Origin: a virus
IMG/VR virus record: IMGVR_UViG_3300047322_000616
Coordinates: 1 to 53,164 of that record
Length of the DNA: 53,164 nucleotides
Strand: one strand, 5' to 3'
The position numbers were made by a program, and so were the translations under genes. Position 1 is the first letter of the stretch. Every line of letters starts with the position of its first letter. Positions 32,489 to 41,399 of the stretch are shown here, in pieces. The notes beneath the pieces were generated by a model. The model worked only from the letters and a program-made list of their open reading frames with translations. It ran no database searches and was not told the origin of the DNA.

Positions 32489-33799
32489 TCAAGCGTCTGG
32501 TGCTAAAATCGTTTCAGGCTCAGGAATGGGCTTGTCGCTGAACTCCATCCCGGCTTCCTCAGCCACGGCGATCTCTTTGAGCAAATCGGCCAGGGACGAA
32601 AACTCGCACCTGAGTCCCGACGGCAATTTGTCCTTCAACCCGCGCAGCTTCTCGATGGCTGCCTGCATGGTTTTCCCGGTGGCGCACAGGTAGCCGACTT
32701 CGGCGCTGTGATACTCGGTGATGGGCACCAGGCACAGCAAATCGTCCACCCGGCAGCAGAAGCCGCCCTTGAGCGCCTCGTCCAGTTCGGCGTCCAGCTT
32801 GAAAGCGTTCCAATCCGTGCGGTCCCCGTCCAGCGTGACGTGCGCCTGCACAACAAATTCGTCCTCGGTTTCAGGCTCGACTAGTTCGCCGTTGGCACCG
32901 TGCCAGATGATCTCGCCCCAGTTCTTGATCAGCAGCATTTCGCCTTGGGACGGGGGGCTGCCAAATCTGCATGTCGGATCGATGAAGAAAGACTCGCCCT
33001 CTTTGGTGATTCGGACCTCGGTGGAAAACTTGAGCGCCCCGCCGTCGGTCAGTTCGTTCAGGATCGGTCCAAAGATTTCGTTCACCTTGCGGACTTCCTC
33101 GGGCAAATCAGCGAAGTCCTGCATCGTGCCGATGAACGCCTTATCCTTCTGCTCCATGCCGTGCAGGATTCGTTTGGGCCATTGGCCGGCCACACAGTAG
33201 GCGTCAACGCCGTCCTCAATCTCGGTGTCGATGGGGTCGAACACGTAGAACGTGACGTGATCCTTGAGCGGTCCAAAGCGCACGGCGTAGCTATCCAGCG
33301 TGCCTTCCATTTCGTCGTAACTGGTCCAGTGCAGGGTTTCCCAGTCGCCACGAAACTTGGTAATCTTAATATACTTTTCGTCATTCTCCTTAAGGTAGGC
33401 GCGGAGGTTGTCCAGTCCCTTGACGACGGTGTGCGGCGCGACGGGAAGCTCCGTGTCTTCCAGCGTGCTTAGGAAAAAGCCCTTGCCGCTTTCGAGTTTT
33501 GAGGCGCGCCCCGGTCCCCAGACGGCGTGGCCCATCGCCTGCAGCGCGGCTTGCTCTCCATCGAAGCCGATATCGGTGAAAACGAAAATATCGCACTCGT
33601 CGCGAACCCTCCACAGGCTGTCCACGCGCTCAATTTCGTCGAAGCCGTCGCCCACGACGCACTCACGGATCAAGGGGCAATCTCGCTCCTCGGGCGTGGT
33701 GTAATACACTTTTGAGAATTGCTTTCCCAGCGTGCGGGCAACGTGAGTGAACCGGCCGTGATCGACGACGCACGCGATTACTTCGGAAACGGGTTTCAC
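32489..33799 (-). CDS. ATP-grasp-type enzyme
   Basis: 436 residues, GTG start overlapping the previous stop (GTGA). It shows the ATP-grasp layout: an N-terminal Rossmann-like part (VIACVVDHGRFTHVARTLG...DIFVFTDIGFDGEQ), a lid-like glycine loop and KITKFRGDWETLHW in the ATP-binding region, and FSTEVRITKEGESFFIDPTCRFGSPPSQGEM near the metal site. The order resembles phosphoribosylamine-glycine ligase. These enzymes join a carboxylate to an amine or thiol through an acyl phosphate. The substrate is unknown. An ATP-grasp in a head-gene operon is unexpected. Confidence 0.7.
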   Translation of the reverse strand: MKPVSEVIACVVDHGRFTHVARTLGKQFSKVYYTTPEERDCPLIRECVVGDGFDEIERVDSLWRVRDECDIFVFTDIGFDGEQAALQAMGHAVWGPGRASKLESGKGFFLSTLEDTELPVAPHTVVKGLDNLRAYLKENDEKYIKITKFRGDWETLHWTSYDEMEGTLDSYAVRFGPLKDHVTFYVFDPIDTEIEDGVDAYCVAGQWPKRILHGMEQKDKAFIGTMQDFADLPEEVRKVNEIFGPILNELTDGGALKFSTEVRITKEGESFFIDPTCRFGSPPSQGEMLLIKNWGEIIWHGANGELVEPETEDEFVVQAHVTLDGDRTDWNAFKLDAELDEALKGGFCCRVDDLLCLVPITEYHSAEVGYLCATGKTMQAAIEKLRGLKDKLPSGLRCEFSSLADLLKEIAVAEEAGMEFSDKPIPEPETILAPDA

Positions 33800-34176
33800 G
33801 GGAGCGCCATCAGTTCTTGTTCGTAGAGCTTCCACGACACGCCCAGTTCGGCAGCCAGAACCCGCTCGATGCCAGAAGCGATGCAGTGCTGTTTCACGTA
33901 GGGCGCAGCGGGGTCGTCGCCGGGCTCGTCCTCGTTGCCCTTCACGCGCTTGCTCTCGAAATCAATGTCGAAATCGTCAACCTGCTTCTGCGTGATGCCC
34001 GCCTGTTTGCACATAAGCACTTCGGCCAGTTCATGCACGGCCACAAGGGCAACGTGCCGCCAGTCGGGCATTTCGCTTACGGCGATCATAAGCTCGTCGT
34101 CGTTAATCCAGATCCAATCCCCGACGGTGGGGTACCTCTGCTCGCTATGAGGGATGGTTTGGATCGTGATTTTCAT
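33796..34176 (-). CDS. Zincin-like late protein (HELxE)
   Basis: 126 residues. Contains AVHELAEVLMCKQAG, with H48, E49 and E52 as in HELxE zincin-like sites; a second zinc ligand is not obvious. The rest is acidic, with DFDIDFESKR. Coupled to the portal gene (stop overlap). It could be a maturation protease-like protein or a structural protein with a metal site. Confidence 0.6.
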   Translation of the reverse strand: MKITIQTIPHSEQRYPTVGDWIWINDDELMIAVSEMPDWRHVALVAVHELAEVLMCKQAGITQKQVDDFDIDFESKRVKGNEDEPGDDPAAPYVKQHCIASGIERVLAAELGVSWKLYEQELMALP

Positions 34177-36524
34177 TCAGTGATCTCAGGTGGTTTTTCC
34201 TTCGGCGTCCGCATCGCGCTGGTCATAACCTCGGTCAGCGCTTTCATCCGGTTGTGGCGCAACTCCTGCGCCGTCTCTATGTTTTTCCTTCGGATGTCCG
34301 CGTTGAGCTCGCGGTCCTTGCGCTGCTCCTGCATTTCGTACGACACCTGCTTCTGCGCCGTGCGGGCCGCGTGGCTTTGCTGGGTGTTCTGCGCCTTGAC
34401 CTTGGCCTGCATCATCATCCCGGCGATCTTCGCCTTCGTCTCCGGGTCAATGCCGCCGCCCTGCCCGTTCTGCTTGCCCATTTGCTCCTGCAGCCGCTGC
34501 GCGAACGCTTTGATCAGGTTCTCGATCTTGCCCAGCGCATCCCCGTATTGCTTGATCTTCGCCTTGTCCTCGGGGTTGGTCGCCATAATGCCCAGGAACT
34601 GCTTGATCGCCTGGGCCATGTTGGCGAATCCCAAAAGCTGGTCGGGTGTGGCCATGCCGCCCATCTTCTGGGTCCGCATCACCATCATGGCGAGGTCTTT
34701 CAGCCAGACCTGAACGTATTCCTCGTACACCATTTCCGGCGAGGGCGTGAACGGCAAGCCGCGCAAGAGCCGGTCGCTGGCAAGCTGGGCGTCGTGGCCC
34801 GATCGGCTGATCGGCTTCTGCCCCTGAGTCGGCGCGAGCAACTCGGCCAAGGAAGGGTTGTCCGTGAACGCTTCGATGGCGATGTGATCGACGTGCCTCT
34901 GGCTCTCGGGCGGGAGGTTCTTGCGGAGCGCCTGCAACTGGTTGGCCTGGGCGATTTCGAGGGTCTTGTTGCCCCCGCCCATCACCCGCTCGGGCTGAAC
35001 GTCCCAGCGCTCAGCGTCGAGCATCTCGGGAGGAACGCCTTCTTTCAGGCAATCCTGTCGGAAATCCCTAGAGTCTTTATAAGGCGAGTTTTTGATGCAA
35101 AAGCGTCGTCCGATCTCGCGCCCCTTACCCACGGCGTAATCGTAGGCGAGGTTCAGCATCCCGCTCACCATCGCGTTGACGCTGTTGACGCGCGCCATCG
35201 TCTCGGTTGCGGTCATTTCATTCTGTTGCTTCTCGTCCAGGTCCTGAGTGTAGCTGGCGGCGTTTTCCTGCATGATCTGCCGGTTCATTCCGATGGCCGC
35301 ACTCACCAGGGCCATGTCGGGCTTGAACCGCTCGTTGGCCGGCACGAAGGCTACTCCGTTAGGGATAACTCCCATGTGAGTGAACATGGCCTTTTTGATG
35401 CGGTTGTAGGACTCCTGGCCGCTCACCCGGAAGAACCACATAAGCTGCTCGAAAACGCTCTCGGTGAACTGGCAGCGCAGCCGGTTCTGGAGGTCGCACA
35501 CGCCCCAGAGCATCCAGCCCAAGGAGCGCACGGAGTGATATTTGAACGGCGCCACGGCTGAGCAATCCCCGAACTGGCAGTGAATGATCTCGCTGATTCG
35601 GTCGGCGTACTTGCGCTTGCCGCTCGAGTACAGAAAGCCGCCGTGCTGTTCGGTGAGATGGGTATTCCTGCTGGTCGGAGCGGTTTTGCTGCTGCCCAAG
35701 TCGCCCTCGCCCACGTCCCAATCAAGGAACACTCGGCGATACCAACCCGTGCCGTCCTCCTGCTCACGAAAATAAAAGTCCCAGATATCCACGGTGGGCA
35801 CCGCATCGCTGCCCCAAAATCCCAAGTCCTGTTTCACCAACTCCTCGATGCGCTCGGGCATGTACTGATAAGCGGTCGCGTTGGGTTGCTTCTGGGTCTG
35901 CGCGCCGACGTAGGCCAGTTCGCCCTGGACGGCCCGCATATTCCAGCCGGGGTCCACTTTGGGTCCGTGCGTCAGGTTGTAAAGCTGGGCGGGCGTCCAC
36001 TCACGGAAGATGGCGAAGTATTCGACGTTCTCAAAGTTGATGTCCGTCTCGCTCGGAATCATCAAGCTCGAAATCGAAATCTCCGACGGCACCGGGCAGC
36101 GGCGATCCCGCCAGTTCACCGGGCCGATGCCGTGCAGCATCGTGCTCGCCCCGGTCGCACGCTCCTGCTCCATCATCAGCCGGTTGCGCTTGAGTTGCTT
36201 GTTCCAGTTGCGCGTGATGATGTGACCATACTCGGCGCGTTTGTGCGCGGGTCCACTGTCGAGCGTGACGGTGTAGTAATTGCCAGTACCAAGAAAGGCG
36301 CGGTTCCATTGGCGGCGCGCCTGCGAGAGCATGTTTGTCCCTTCGAGCCACGACCTGTTGATCTGCCTGGAGTTCTCCTCGTCCTCGGCTGGGTCAAACG
36401 GAGGGTGGCCGTTATACATTCGGTTGAGGATGGCGCGGTTTTCGCCGCGAGGAAGATCGGCGAGGCGCATATTCCAAACGCATTCCTCGACCGCGCCTAC
36501 GCTGGTAAATTTCATCGTAGCCAA
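34173..36524 (-). CDS. Portal protein
   Basis: 783 residues, long for a portal but usual in this kind of phage. It begins MATMKFTSVG with a helical, charged stem region. The middle (about 150-330) contains Trp/Tyr-rich strand segments. The C terminus is a long basic and Gln/Met-rich helical tail. No enzyme motif. Location between the packaging and scaffold genes supports a portal that forms the packaging ring and connects head and tail. Confidence 0.7.
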   Translation of the reverse strand: MATMKFTSVGAVEECVWNMRLADLPRGENRAILNRMYNGHPPFDPAEDEENSRQINRSWLEGTNMLSQARRQWNRAFLGTGNYYTVTLDSGPAHKRAEYGHIITRNWNKQLKRNRLMMEQERATGASTMLHGIGPVNWRDRRCPVPSEISISSLMIPSETDINFENVEYFAIFREWTPAQLYNLTHGPKVDPGWNMRAVQGELAYVGAQTQKQPNATAYQYMPERIEELVKQDLGFWGSDAVPTVDIWDFYFREQEDGTGWYRRVFLDWDVGEGDLGSSKTAPTSRNTHLTEQHGGFLYSSGKRKYADRISEIIHCQFGDCSAVAPFKYHSVRSLGWMLWGVCDLQNRLRCQFTESVFEQLMWFFRVSGQESYNRIKKAMFTHMGVIPNGVAFVPANERFKPDMALVSAAIGMNRQIMQENAASYTQDLDEKQQNEMTATETMARVNSVNAMVSGMLNLAYDYAVGKGREIGRRFCIKNSPYKDSRDFRQDCLKEGVPPEMLDAERWDVQPERVMGGGNKTLEIAQANQLQALRKNLPPESQRHVDHIAIEAFTDNPSLAELLAPTQGQKPISRSGHDAQLASDRLLRGLPFTPSPEMVYEEYVQVWLKDLAMMVMRTQKMGGMATPDQLLGFANMAQAIKQFLGIMATNPEDKAKIKQYGDALGKIENLIKAFAQRLQEQMGKQNGQGGGIDPETKAKIAGMMMQAKVKAQNTQQSHAARTAQKQVSYEMQEQRKDRELNADIRRKNIETAQELRHNRMKALTEVMTSAMRTPKEKPPEITE

Positions 36525-36556
36525 TCCTTACGCCCGCAATGGTAGGTTGTCACGCA

Positions 36557-37816
36557 TCAAACGATCTCGATCTTCGGCACCGGCACGATGAACTTCACTC
36601 CCTTTTGCCGCGCCGCCGAGTTCTTCTCGAGTACTTCGGCAAGGAAGTTCCAGGCGAAGCAGATCACGTAATCCGGTAACTCGCGCAGGATCGCGCCCTC
36701 GTCGGTGATCGGAATATCGCTCCCTGGGCTTGTGGTGAACCATTTGCCAGGCGTGCTGTCCGAGATAAACGCCACGTCTTTGCGAGTGAACTTGCAGGCG
36801 TTCACCCAGACGGTGCTCTTGGCCGACGCCCCCAAGCCCGCCACGGTATGCCCGTCAGCAACCAGGCCGCGCACCATTGAGCCAAGGTCAGCGATTTGCT
36901 TCTGGGCGCGTTGCTTGAACTCGAACCATCTTTCTGGTCCCACGTTCTCAACCTCAAGGAAGGCTTTCACGCTGTCGCTGGATGGCTGGTTGGCCGAGCG
37001 CCGGCGCAACATCAGCAGGATCGCACCGCCGTGGATCGGGTAGCGGATAATCTTTTGTAGCTTGAACGGCGAATCCTTAAAGAGCGCCTTCATCGCGGCG
37101 ATGTTGAGGTAGCTCAGGTGCTCGTGGTAGATCGTATCGAACTCAGTGCCGTTCAGCAGGTCAGCCACGTAAGGCGTTTCGATGCAAACCAGTGTGTTCT
37201 CGGTGCAAAGCGCGTCGAGCGCCTTCACGAATCCGCGCCAATCGTCGATGTGGCAAAAGACGTGGCGGGCGATCACCACGTCCAGCGGCTTCAACAGCGC
37301 CTCCTTTACCTCGGTGGCAACCTGCTCGTTAAAGAGCGCCCGAACCGTTTTCACGCCTCGCCCCGATGCCAGTTGCACCAGATTCGCGGCAGGCTCAATG
37401 CCCCACGCGGTCTTGATGCCCCACCGCTCGCCCAGCACGGACAGCAGGCTCCCATCGTTGCTCCCAATCTCGACTACGCTGAACGGCGTTACCTCGTGCG
37501 CGATGTCCGTAGCCAACTGGTCGAAGTGCCGGCGCATCGTGTCGCTGTGACTGGTCGTGTATAGGTAATTTGAGTACAGGATCTCCGGCTTCACCACGAC
37601 GGAAAGCTGCGCCAGGTGGCACCGGGGGCACAGCAGCACTTCCAGCGGCGCATAACCCGCACGCTCCTCGCCCGCCTTGCAGAAGTCGTTAGCGAGCGGT
37701 TGGAGCCCCAGGTCGAACACAGGCAGAAGGCGCTCGCTGGACGGTGCTGATTTGATGCCGTTGGCGCCGATGGCGGCGTAGTTGCAACTTCTGCAACAGG
37801 AGTGAATTTTATACAT
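36557..37816 (-). CDS. NovU/TylC-type C-methyltransferase with N-terminal zinc site
   Basis: 419 residues. Cys pairs near the N terminus (C8, C11 and C63, C66, in LLCPRC) form the zinc module of the C-methyltransferase group. VVEIGSNDGSLL (about 114-125) is the SAM motif. TPYVADLLNGTEFDTIYHEHLSYL and the C-terminal GLGASAKST segment are typical of the sugar C-methyltransferase family that builds branched deoxysugars. The start overlaps the HNH gene by eight bases. Substrate unknown; the neighbouring glycosyltransferases favour a sugar. Confidence 0.75.
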   Translation of the reverse strand: MYKIHSCCRSCNYAAIGANGIKSAPSSERLLPVFDLGLQPLANDFCKAGEERAGYAPLEVLLCPRCHLAQLSVVVKPEILYSNYLYTTSHSDTMRRHFDQLATDIAHEVTPFSVVEIGSNDGSLLSVLGERWGIKTAWGIEPAANLVQLASGRGVKTVRALFNEQVATEVKEALLKPLDVVIARHVFCHIDDWRGFVKALDALCTENTLVCIETPYVADLLNGTEFDTIYHEHLSYLNIAAMKALFKDSPFKLQKIIRYPIHGGAILLMLRRRSANQPSSDSVKAFLEVENVGPERWFEFKQRAQKQIADLGSMVRGLVADGHTVAGLGASAKSTVWVNACKFTRKDVAFISDSTPGKWFTTSPGSDIPITDEGAILRELPDYVICFAWNFLAEVLEKNSAARQKGVKFIVPVPKIEIV

Positions 37817-38249
37817 GGCGGGTGTCTTTTTCTAATGCTTCACGAATTGTCCAACCTTCGTACAACCTCCTAGAAAGCTTTCCCTTCGGCATTTTAAGAT
37901 GCGCTTCCCACTGGCTCAACGTCATCACCATCCCGTCACATTCGACCCAATGGTTGGTGCGTTTGTTTAGGCATTGCTCAACCCACGTCACCCAACAGCA
38001 GTTTCCGGGGAAATAAGGACCGTTGTTGTCTTTTCTTTCAAGGAAAAGACCTGGCTTCCAGGTCGAGTGCATGTCCTTGATGAAATTCTTAACCTCCAAC
38101 CATTCTTGGCAGACAGTGATTCCCCTTCCTCCGTAATTTTTGTAGCTAGAATGCTTCGGGCTTGTGCATCGCCTTACCATGCTTCTCCAAACACTATAAA
38201 GCGGGTGGGGGTGTTTCCGAGACGACAATCCATGTTTGAATTCTCCCAT
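37809..38249 (-). CDS. HNH/AP2-like homing endonuclease (free-standing)
   Basis: 146 residues. Pattern of phage HNH proteins: LYSVWRSMVRRC, YKNYGGRGITVCQEWL, ERKDNNGPYFPGNCCWVTWVEQ, then a basic end (SRRLYEGWTIREALE). The small C-terminal part looks like an AP2-like DNA-contacting domain. Its 3' end overlaps the methyltransferase start, so it has been inserted between two enzyme genes without breaking either. Confidence 0.8.
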   Translation of the reverse strand: MGEFKHGLSSRKHPHPLYSVWRSMVRRCTSPKHSSYKNYGGRGITVCQEWLEVKNFIKDMHSTWKPGLFLERKDNNGPYFPGNCCWVTWVEQCLNKRTNHWVECDGMVMTLSQWEAHLKMPKGKLSRRLYEGWTIREALEKDTRHV

Positions 38250-38252
38250 AAT

Positions 38253-39326
38253 TCAATCCCATTTCTCGCGGTCGGCGATCATGAAATAAAGGTTCGTCCG
38301 GTACTTGATGCACTGCTGGCAAATCGGGTGATTGGTCCTGCGCTCGATCATCTCGTTGACGTTGGTGCTCAGGTAGTCGCCGATGGTGATGCGCCGGTCA
38401 GCCGTGCAGGAGCACATCTGGATCTTCCCATCGTGCCGGATGAACGTGAAGATGCCCCCGGCACCCACCGGGCACACGGAGCGCACCGGATATTTCTCGT
38501 ACATTTTACGCGCCTCCGTGGGCGGGATCTTGAGCCGGTCCATCGTGTCCCGCCATTGCTGCGAGACAGGCGGGAGCAGTGCGTTCCAATCTGGTTGGCC
38601 ATCCTGAACCTCGTAAGGCGTGGCCTCCGGGTCGTGCTCCCGGCAGTACTGGATCGTGTTCTCCATTGAGATCGCCCGCGCCGTGCTGGTGAACAACCCA
38701 ATGCCGCACTCGGCCGCAAACGCCCGCATCGGCTCCAGCTCCTCGCCGTTGTCCTTATAGACGTGGTAGTTGACAGAGATCGTCACCGGCTTGCTTAGCT
38801 TCGCGTTGGCTTCGCCCAGGAGCCGCATATTGGCCTTTACCTTGTCGATGTTGCCCCCGGCGTGGCCCTTCACATAGACCTCCTGCGTGAACCCGGACAG
38901 CGACACGATCATGTAGTCCAGCCCAGCGGCCAGCGTTTCGTCGAGGCGCTGAACGTAGTTCAGGTTGGTGGACATCTCGCAACGGAGCCCGCGCGCCTTC
39001 ACCGCGGCGATGCACTCAGGCAACCGGGGATTCAGGAACGGCTCGGAATTGCCGTAGAGAAACACGATGGCCTTGTTGTTTTCGTTGCGGATTTTGTCGA
39101 TGCACTGCTCCATTAGCGCCGGGTCCATCAGTCCGGTCTGGTGCTCGTAGCCCTCTTTGTTGCCCTTGGTGCAGGTCGGGCATTTGAGATTGCAGGCGCT
39201 ATTCACTTCGAGGAAAACACGCCACGGGCGCATGGCGCTTTCCAACTCGGTGATCGCGCCGCCGCCGTCGATGAGTGGTCGGCAGGAATCCCGATAAGCG
39301 GCTTCGAGTTCGGGTGAAAGAGTCAT
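38253..39326 (-). CDS. Radical SAM protein with SPASM-type C-terminal Cys cluster
   Basis: 357 residues. The CNLKCPTC motif (C45, C49, C52) is the CX3CX2C iron-sulfur site that cleaves SAM to a radical. VFLYGNSEPFLNP follows, the usual second motif. The C-terminal cysteines (CPVGAGG, CSCTADR, CQQC) are like a SPASM/twitch domain that binds further iron-sulfur clusters. Known relatives modify peptides, sugars or proteins. The substrate here is unknown. The overlapping ends with the glycosyltransferase genes point to a common pathway. Confidence 0.8.
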   Translation of the reverse strand: MTLSPELEAAYRDSCRPLIDGGGAITELESAMRPWRVFLEVNSACNLKCPTCTKGNKEGYEHQTGLMDPALMEQCIDKIRNENNKAIVFLYGNSEPFLNPRLPECIAAVKARGLRCEMSTNLNYVQRLDETLAAGLDYMIVSLSGFTQEVYVKGHAGGNIDKVKANMRLLGEANAKLSKPVTISVNYHVYKDNGEELEPMRAFAAECGIGLFTSTARAISMENTIQYCREHDPEATPYEVQDGQPDWNALLPPVSQQWRDTMDRLKIPPTEARKMYEKYPVRSVCPVGAGGIFTFIRHDGKIQMCSCTADRRITIGDYLSTNVNEMIERRTNHPICQQCIKYRTNLYFMIADREKWD

Positions 39327-40018
39327 GCGTAACAGGTGTAGGCTTTGGCCGGGGTCCAGTTTGGTCCGTGGTAATCCTTCACCAGAGGCAGTCGGCGACC
39401 GTTCCCGATCCAGACCTCAGATTCATACCTTGCCGACAAAGCCTTGAGGCCATCGGACTTTATTCGGGCACGGTCCATGATGGAAGGTAACGTAAGCAAA
39501 AAGTCAGCCTTGGCGAACCAGAAGTTTCCCGCCCACACGGATTGGCCGGGAGGCGTGTCCTTCCCCGTCATCCAGTGGCACCCAACCGATTCGTAGCCGC
39601 TATCCAGATCGCGCACGGTTTGCCGCCAATGCCGGATTGGCCTAGTCATGCAGTTGCGCCAGCGGTCGCACAGCCAATCCAAGCGTGGGTGAGTCGCGCC
39701 CTTGGAGTGGAAGTAGAGCACGTACCAACCGGAGTGCCCTGGCAACCACTTCTCGATCATGCGGATCGTGGGGTTCTCGCTGTGCGAGTCCAGGCCGTGC
39801 AACTCGATCTGCGCCTTGGCTGGGATGAACAGGTGAGCGACTTCGAGGGACTCCGCGCCGCCGTTGATCCCAACGTGGAACTCCTTTGCCTCAGCCAGCA
39901 ACCCGCTGCGCCGAATCTCGCTCATCTGGCCGTGAATGATGTTCACCGCGTTCATCAGGATCGCTGGAGGTTCACCCAAAAAGAACAAACAATGGTAAAA
40001 TACCGCCAAGGGTTTCAT
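39323..40018 (-). CDS. Glycosyltransferase-like protein 3
   Basis: 231 residues, starting MKPLAVFYHCLFF at an ATG overlapping the upstream stop (ATGA). Contains GWYVLYFHSKGATHP and a later WAGNFWF segment, a pattern of uncharacterised glycosyltransferase-like proteins. No DxD is obvious. Last of three tandem glycosyltransferase-like genes; it may transfer a sugar to an envelope or capsid glycan. Confidence 0.6.
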   Translation of the reverse strand: MKPLAVFYHCLFFLGEPPAILMNAVNIIHGQMSEIRRSGLLAEAKEFHVGINGGAESLEVAHLFIPAKAQIELHGLDSHSENPTIRMIEKWLPGHSGWYVLYFHSKGATHPRLDWLCDRWRNCMTRPIRHWRQTVRDLDSGYESVGCHWMTGKDTPPGQSVWAGNFWFAKADFLLTLPSIMDRARIKSDGLKALSARYESEVWIGNGRRLPLVKDYHGPNWTPAKAYTCYA

Positions 40019-40698
40019 CCGTGCGTGTGGAAGTAAGGCGGGAGGCACAGCCGATCCCCAGCGATCAGTCCGCTTTGGTTCCCTTTTTGGTAGCCGTTCG
40101 GATCGTCTCCCCAATTCTGCCAGAGATACTCCCTGGTCCAGGTCACTTCCCAAGACCGCAGTCCCTGAGCCGTTACCCAAGTCGTGAGGCAGTTTGGGCC
40201 GTGTTCAAATGGGAATCGCTGCCCCGGCTGAGTCACCCTCATTGGGTATTCGTTCATCAGTCTCGGCGGCAACCAAAACGCAGTTGTTCTCAGGTGTGGA
40301 GCCACCCCGAACATAGGGTTGCCGCGATTGCCCATCGTGCCGTAGAGCGCGTTGCCGTAGCGGGAGAAAGCCTGAGCCATGCGCTGGAGCCAGCATTTTC
40401 CGTTGAACCACGACGAAGATCCGAAGAACACCATGAGATCGCAAGGCGTGACCCGCGCCGCGTGCTGGAACGCGCCGATGTCGTAGCCGCTGTTGTCGTG
40501 CTCCAGCAGCGTCAGGTTGGGCAGGGCGCTGAACAGGCAGAGCGTTTCGCTGGTGCTGGTCGAGCCGTTGATCACCACGACGCTATCGTGCTCAATGCCG
40601 GGAGGGAAGGCGTGGTAGGATTGCAGAAATCGCACGGCGTACTCGAGATACTTATCACCGAGCATCGCGGGGAAAACGTAAGTGATTGCGATCTTCAT
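40015..40698 (-). CDS. Glycosyltransferase-like protein 2
   Basis: 227 residues. Begins MKIAITYVFP with a Rossmann-type start, then NSGYDIGAFQHAAR and DLMVFFGSSSWF. It is a paralog of the gene upstream: both share YH.FPPG.(E/D)HD, NG, NSG.DI and the LPP.L pattern. These resemble the rhamnan-synthesis (RgpF-like) group of glycosyltransferases. Start overlaps the previous stop (TAATG). Confidence 0.65.
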   Translation of the reverse strand: MKIAITYVFPAMLGDKYLEYAVRFLQSYHAFPPGIEHDSVVVINGSTSTSETLCLFSALPNLTLLEHDNSGYDIGAFQHAARVTPCDLMVFFGSSSWFNGKCWLQRMAQAFSRYGNALYGTMGNRGNPMFGVAPHLRTTAFWLPPRLMNEYPMRVTQPGQRFPFEHGPNCLTTWVTAQGLRSWEVTWTREYLWQNWGDDPNGYQKGNQSGLIAGDRLCLPPYFHTHG

Positions 40699-41399
40699 TA
40701 AGCGAAGGGTTGATCAGCGAACCTCGACCACTTGGCCTTCACGTCGGGCTCAGCCGTTTCCCAGCGGTCGCACAAGCCGATCCGCAGCAGGCAATTCTCC
40801 TGCGTGCCCCGCCACAAGATGTTCAGCGGCATACGCCACATGCGCGGCTCCCACTCACCATCCCACGTCACCAAGCGCACCGGATAGCCCAGTTGCGAGA
40901 GTTGCCGCCAGAACGCCCGAGGCCCGTGTTCGTACGAATACCTGTCAGCCTTCGTCACAACGCGCAACGAATAGCCCGCGATGAGCTTGGGCGGGCAGGC
41001 GAACCCCGTCGTGTTCATGTGCGGGCGCACGGCGTTGCTGCTGAACGCGCCGTACATCCCCGGCCCGTGCCGCTGGTAGGCTTCCACGAAGCGTTTCAGC
41101 CAACCCTCGCGCTGGAAGTACGCCGACTCGCCGAGGCACAGCATCAGGTCGTAGCCCGCGCAAGGTCCGCGAGCGGCTTCGATGTAGCCCGCGATGTCCT
41201 GCCCTTCATTGGAGCGGGCGAAGAACTGCGCGCGCATCGGGGCGAAGATAAGCCCGACCTCGGCGGGGAGCGGTCCACCGTTGCACACGATTACCGTGTC
41301 ATGATCGACGCCGGGAGGGTGATCGTGATACGTGGCCACGAAGCGGGAGGCGTAACAAGCCGTGAGCCAACCGCTCGTGACAGCCACGTACGCGATCAC
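40698..41399 (-). CDS. Glycosyltransferase-like protein 1
   Basis: 233 residues from a GTG that overlaps the previous stop (GTGA); the longer frame upstream is not needed. It is the first of two tandem paralogs, with IVIAYVAVT, FVATYHDHPPG and NEGQDIAGYIEAAR. The catalytic base is not evident. Probably acts on a surface glycan in the same pathway as the other enzymes nearby. Confidence 0.65.
   Translation of the reverse strand: MIAYVAVTSGWLTACYASRFVATYHDHPPGVDHDTVIVCNGGPLPAEVGLIFAPMRAQFFARSNEGQDIAGYIEAARGPCAGYDLMLCLGESAYFQREGWLKRFVEAYQRHGPGMYGAFSSNAVRPHMNTTGFACPPKLIAGYSLRVVTKADRYSYEHGPRAFWRQLSQLGYPVRLVTWDGEWEPRMWRMPLNILWRGTQENCLLRIGLCDRWETAEPDVKAKWSRFADQPFA

Noticed and set aside
34254-35561. 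A 435-residue + strand frame opposite the portal gene
   Set aside because: Antisense shadow of the portal gene; no start signal or domain pattern.
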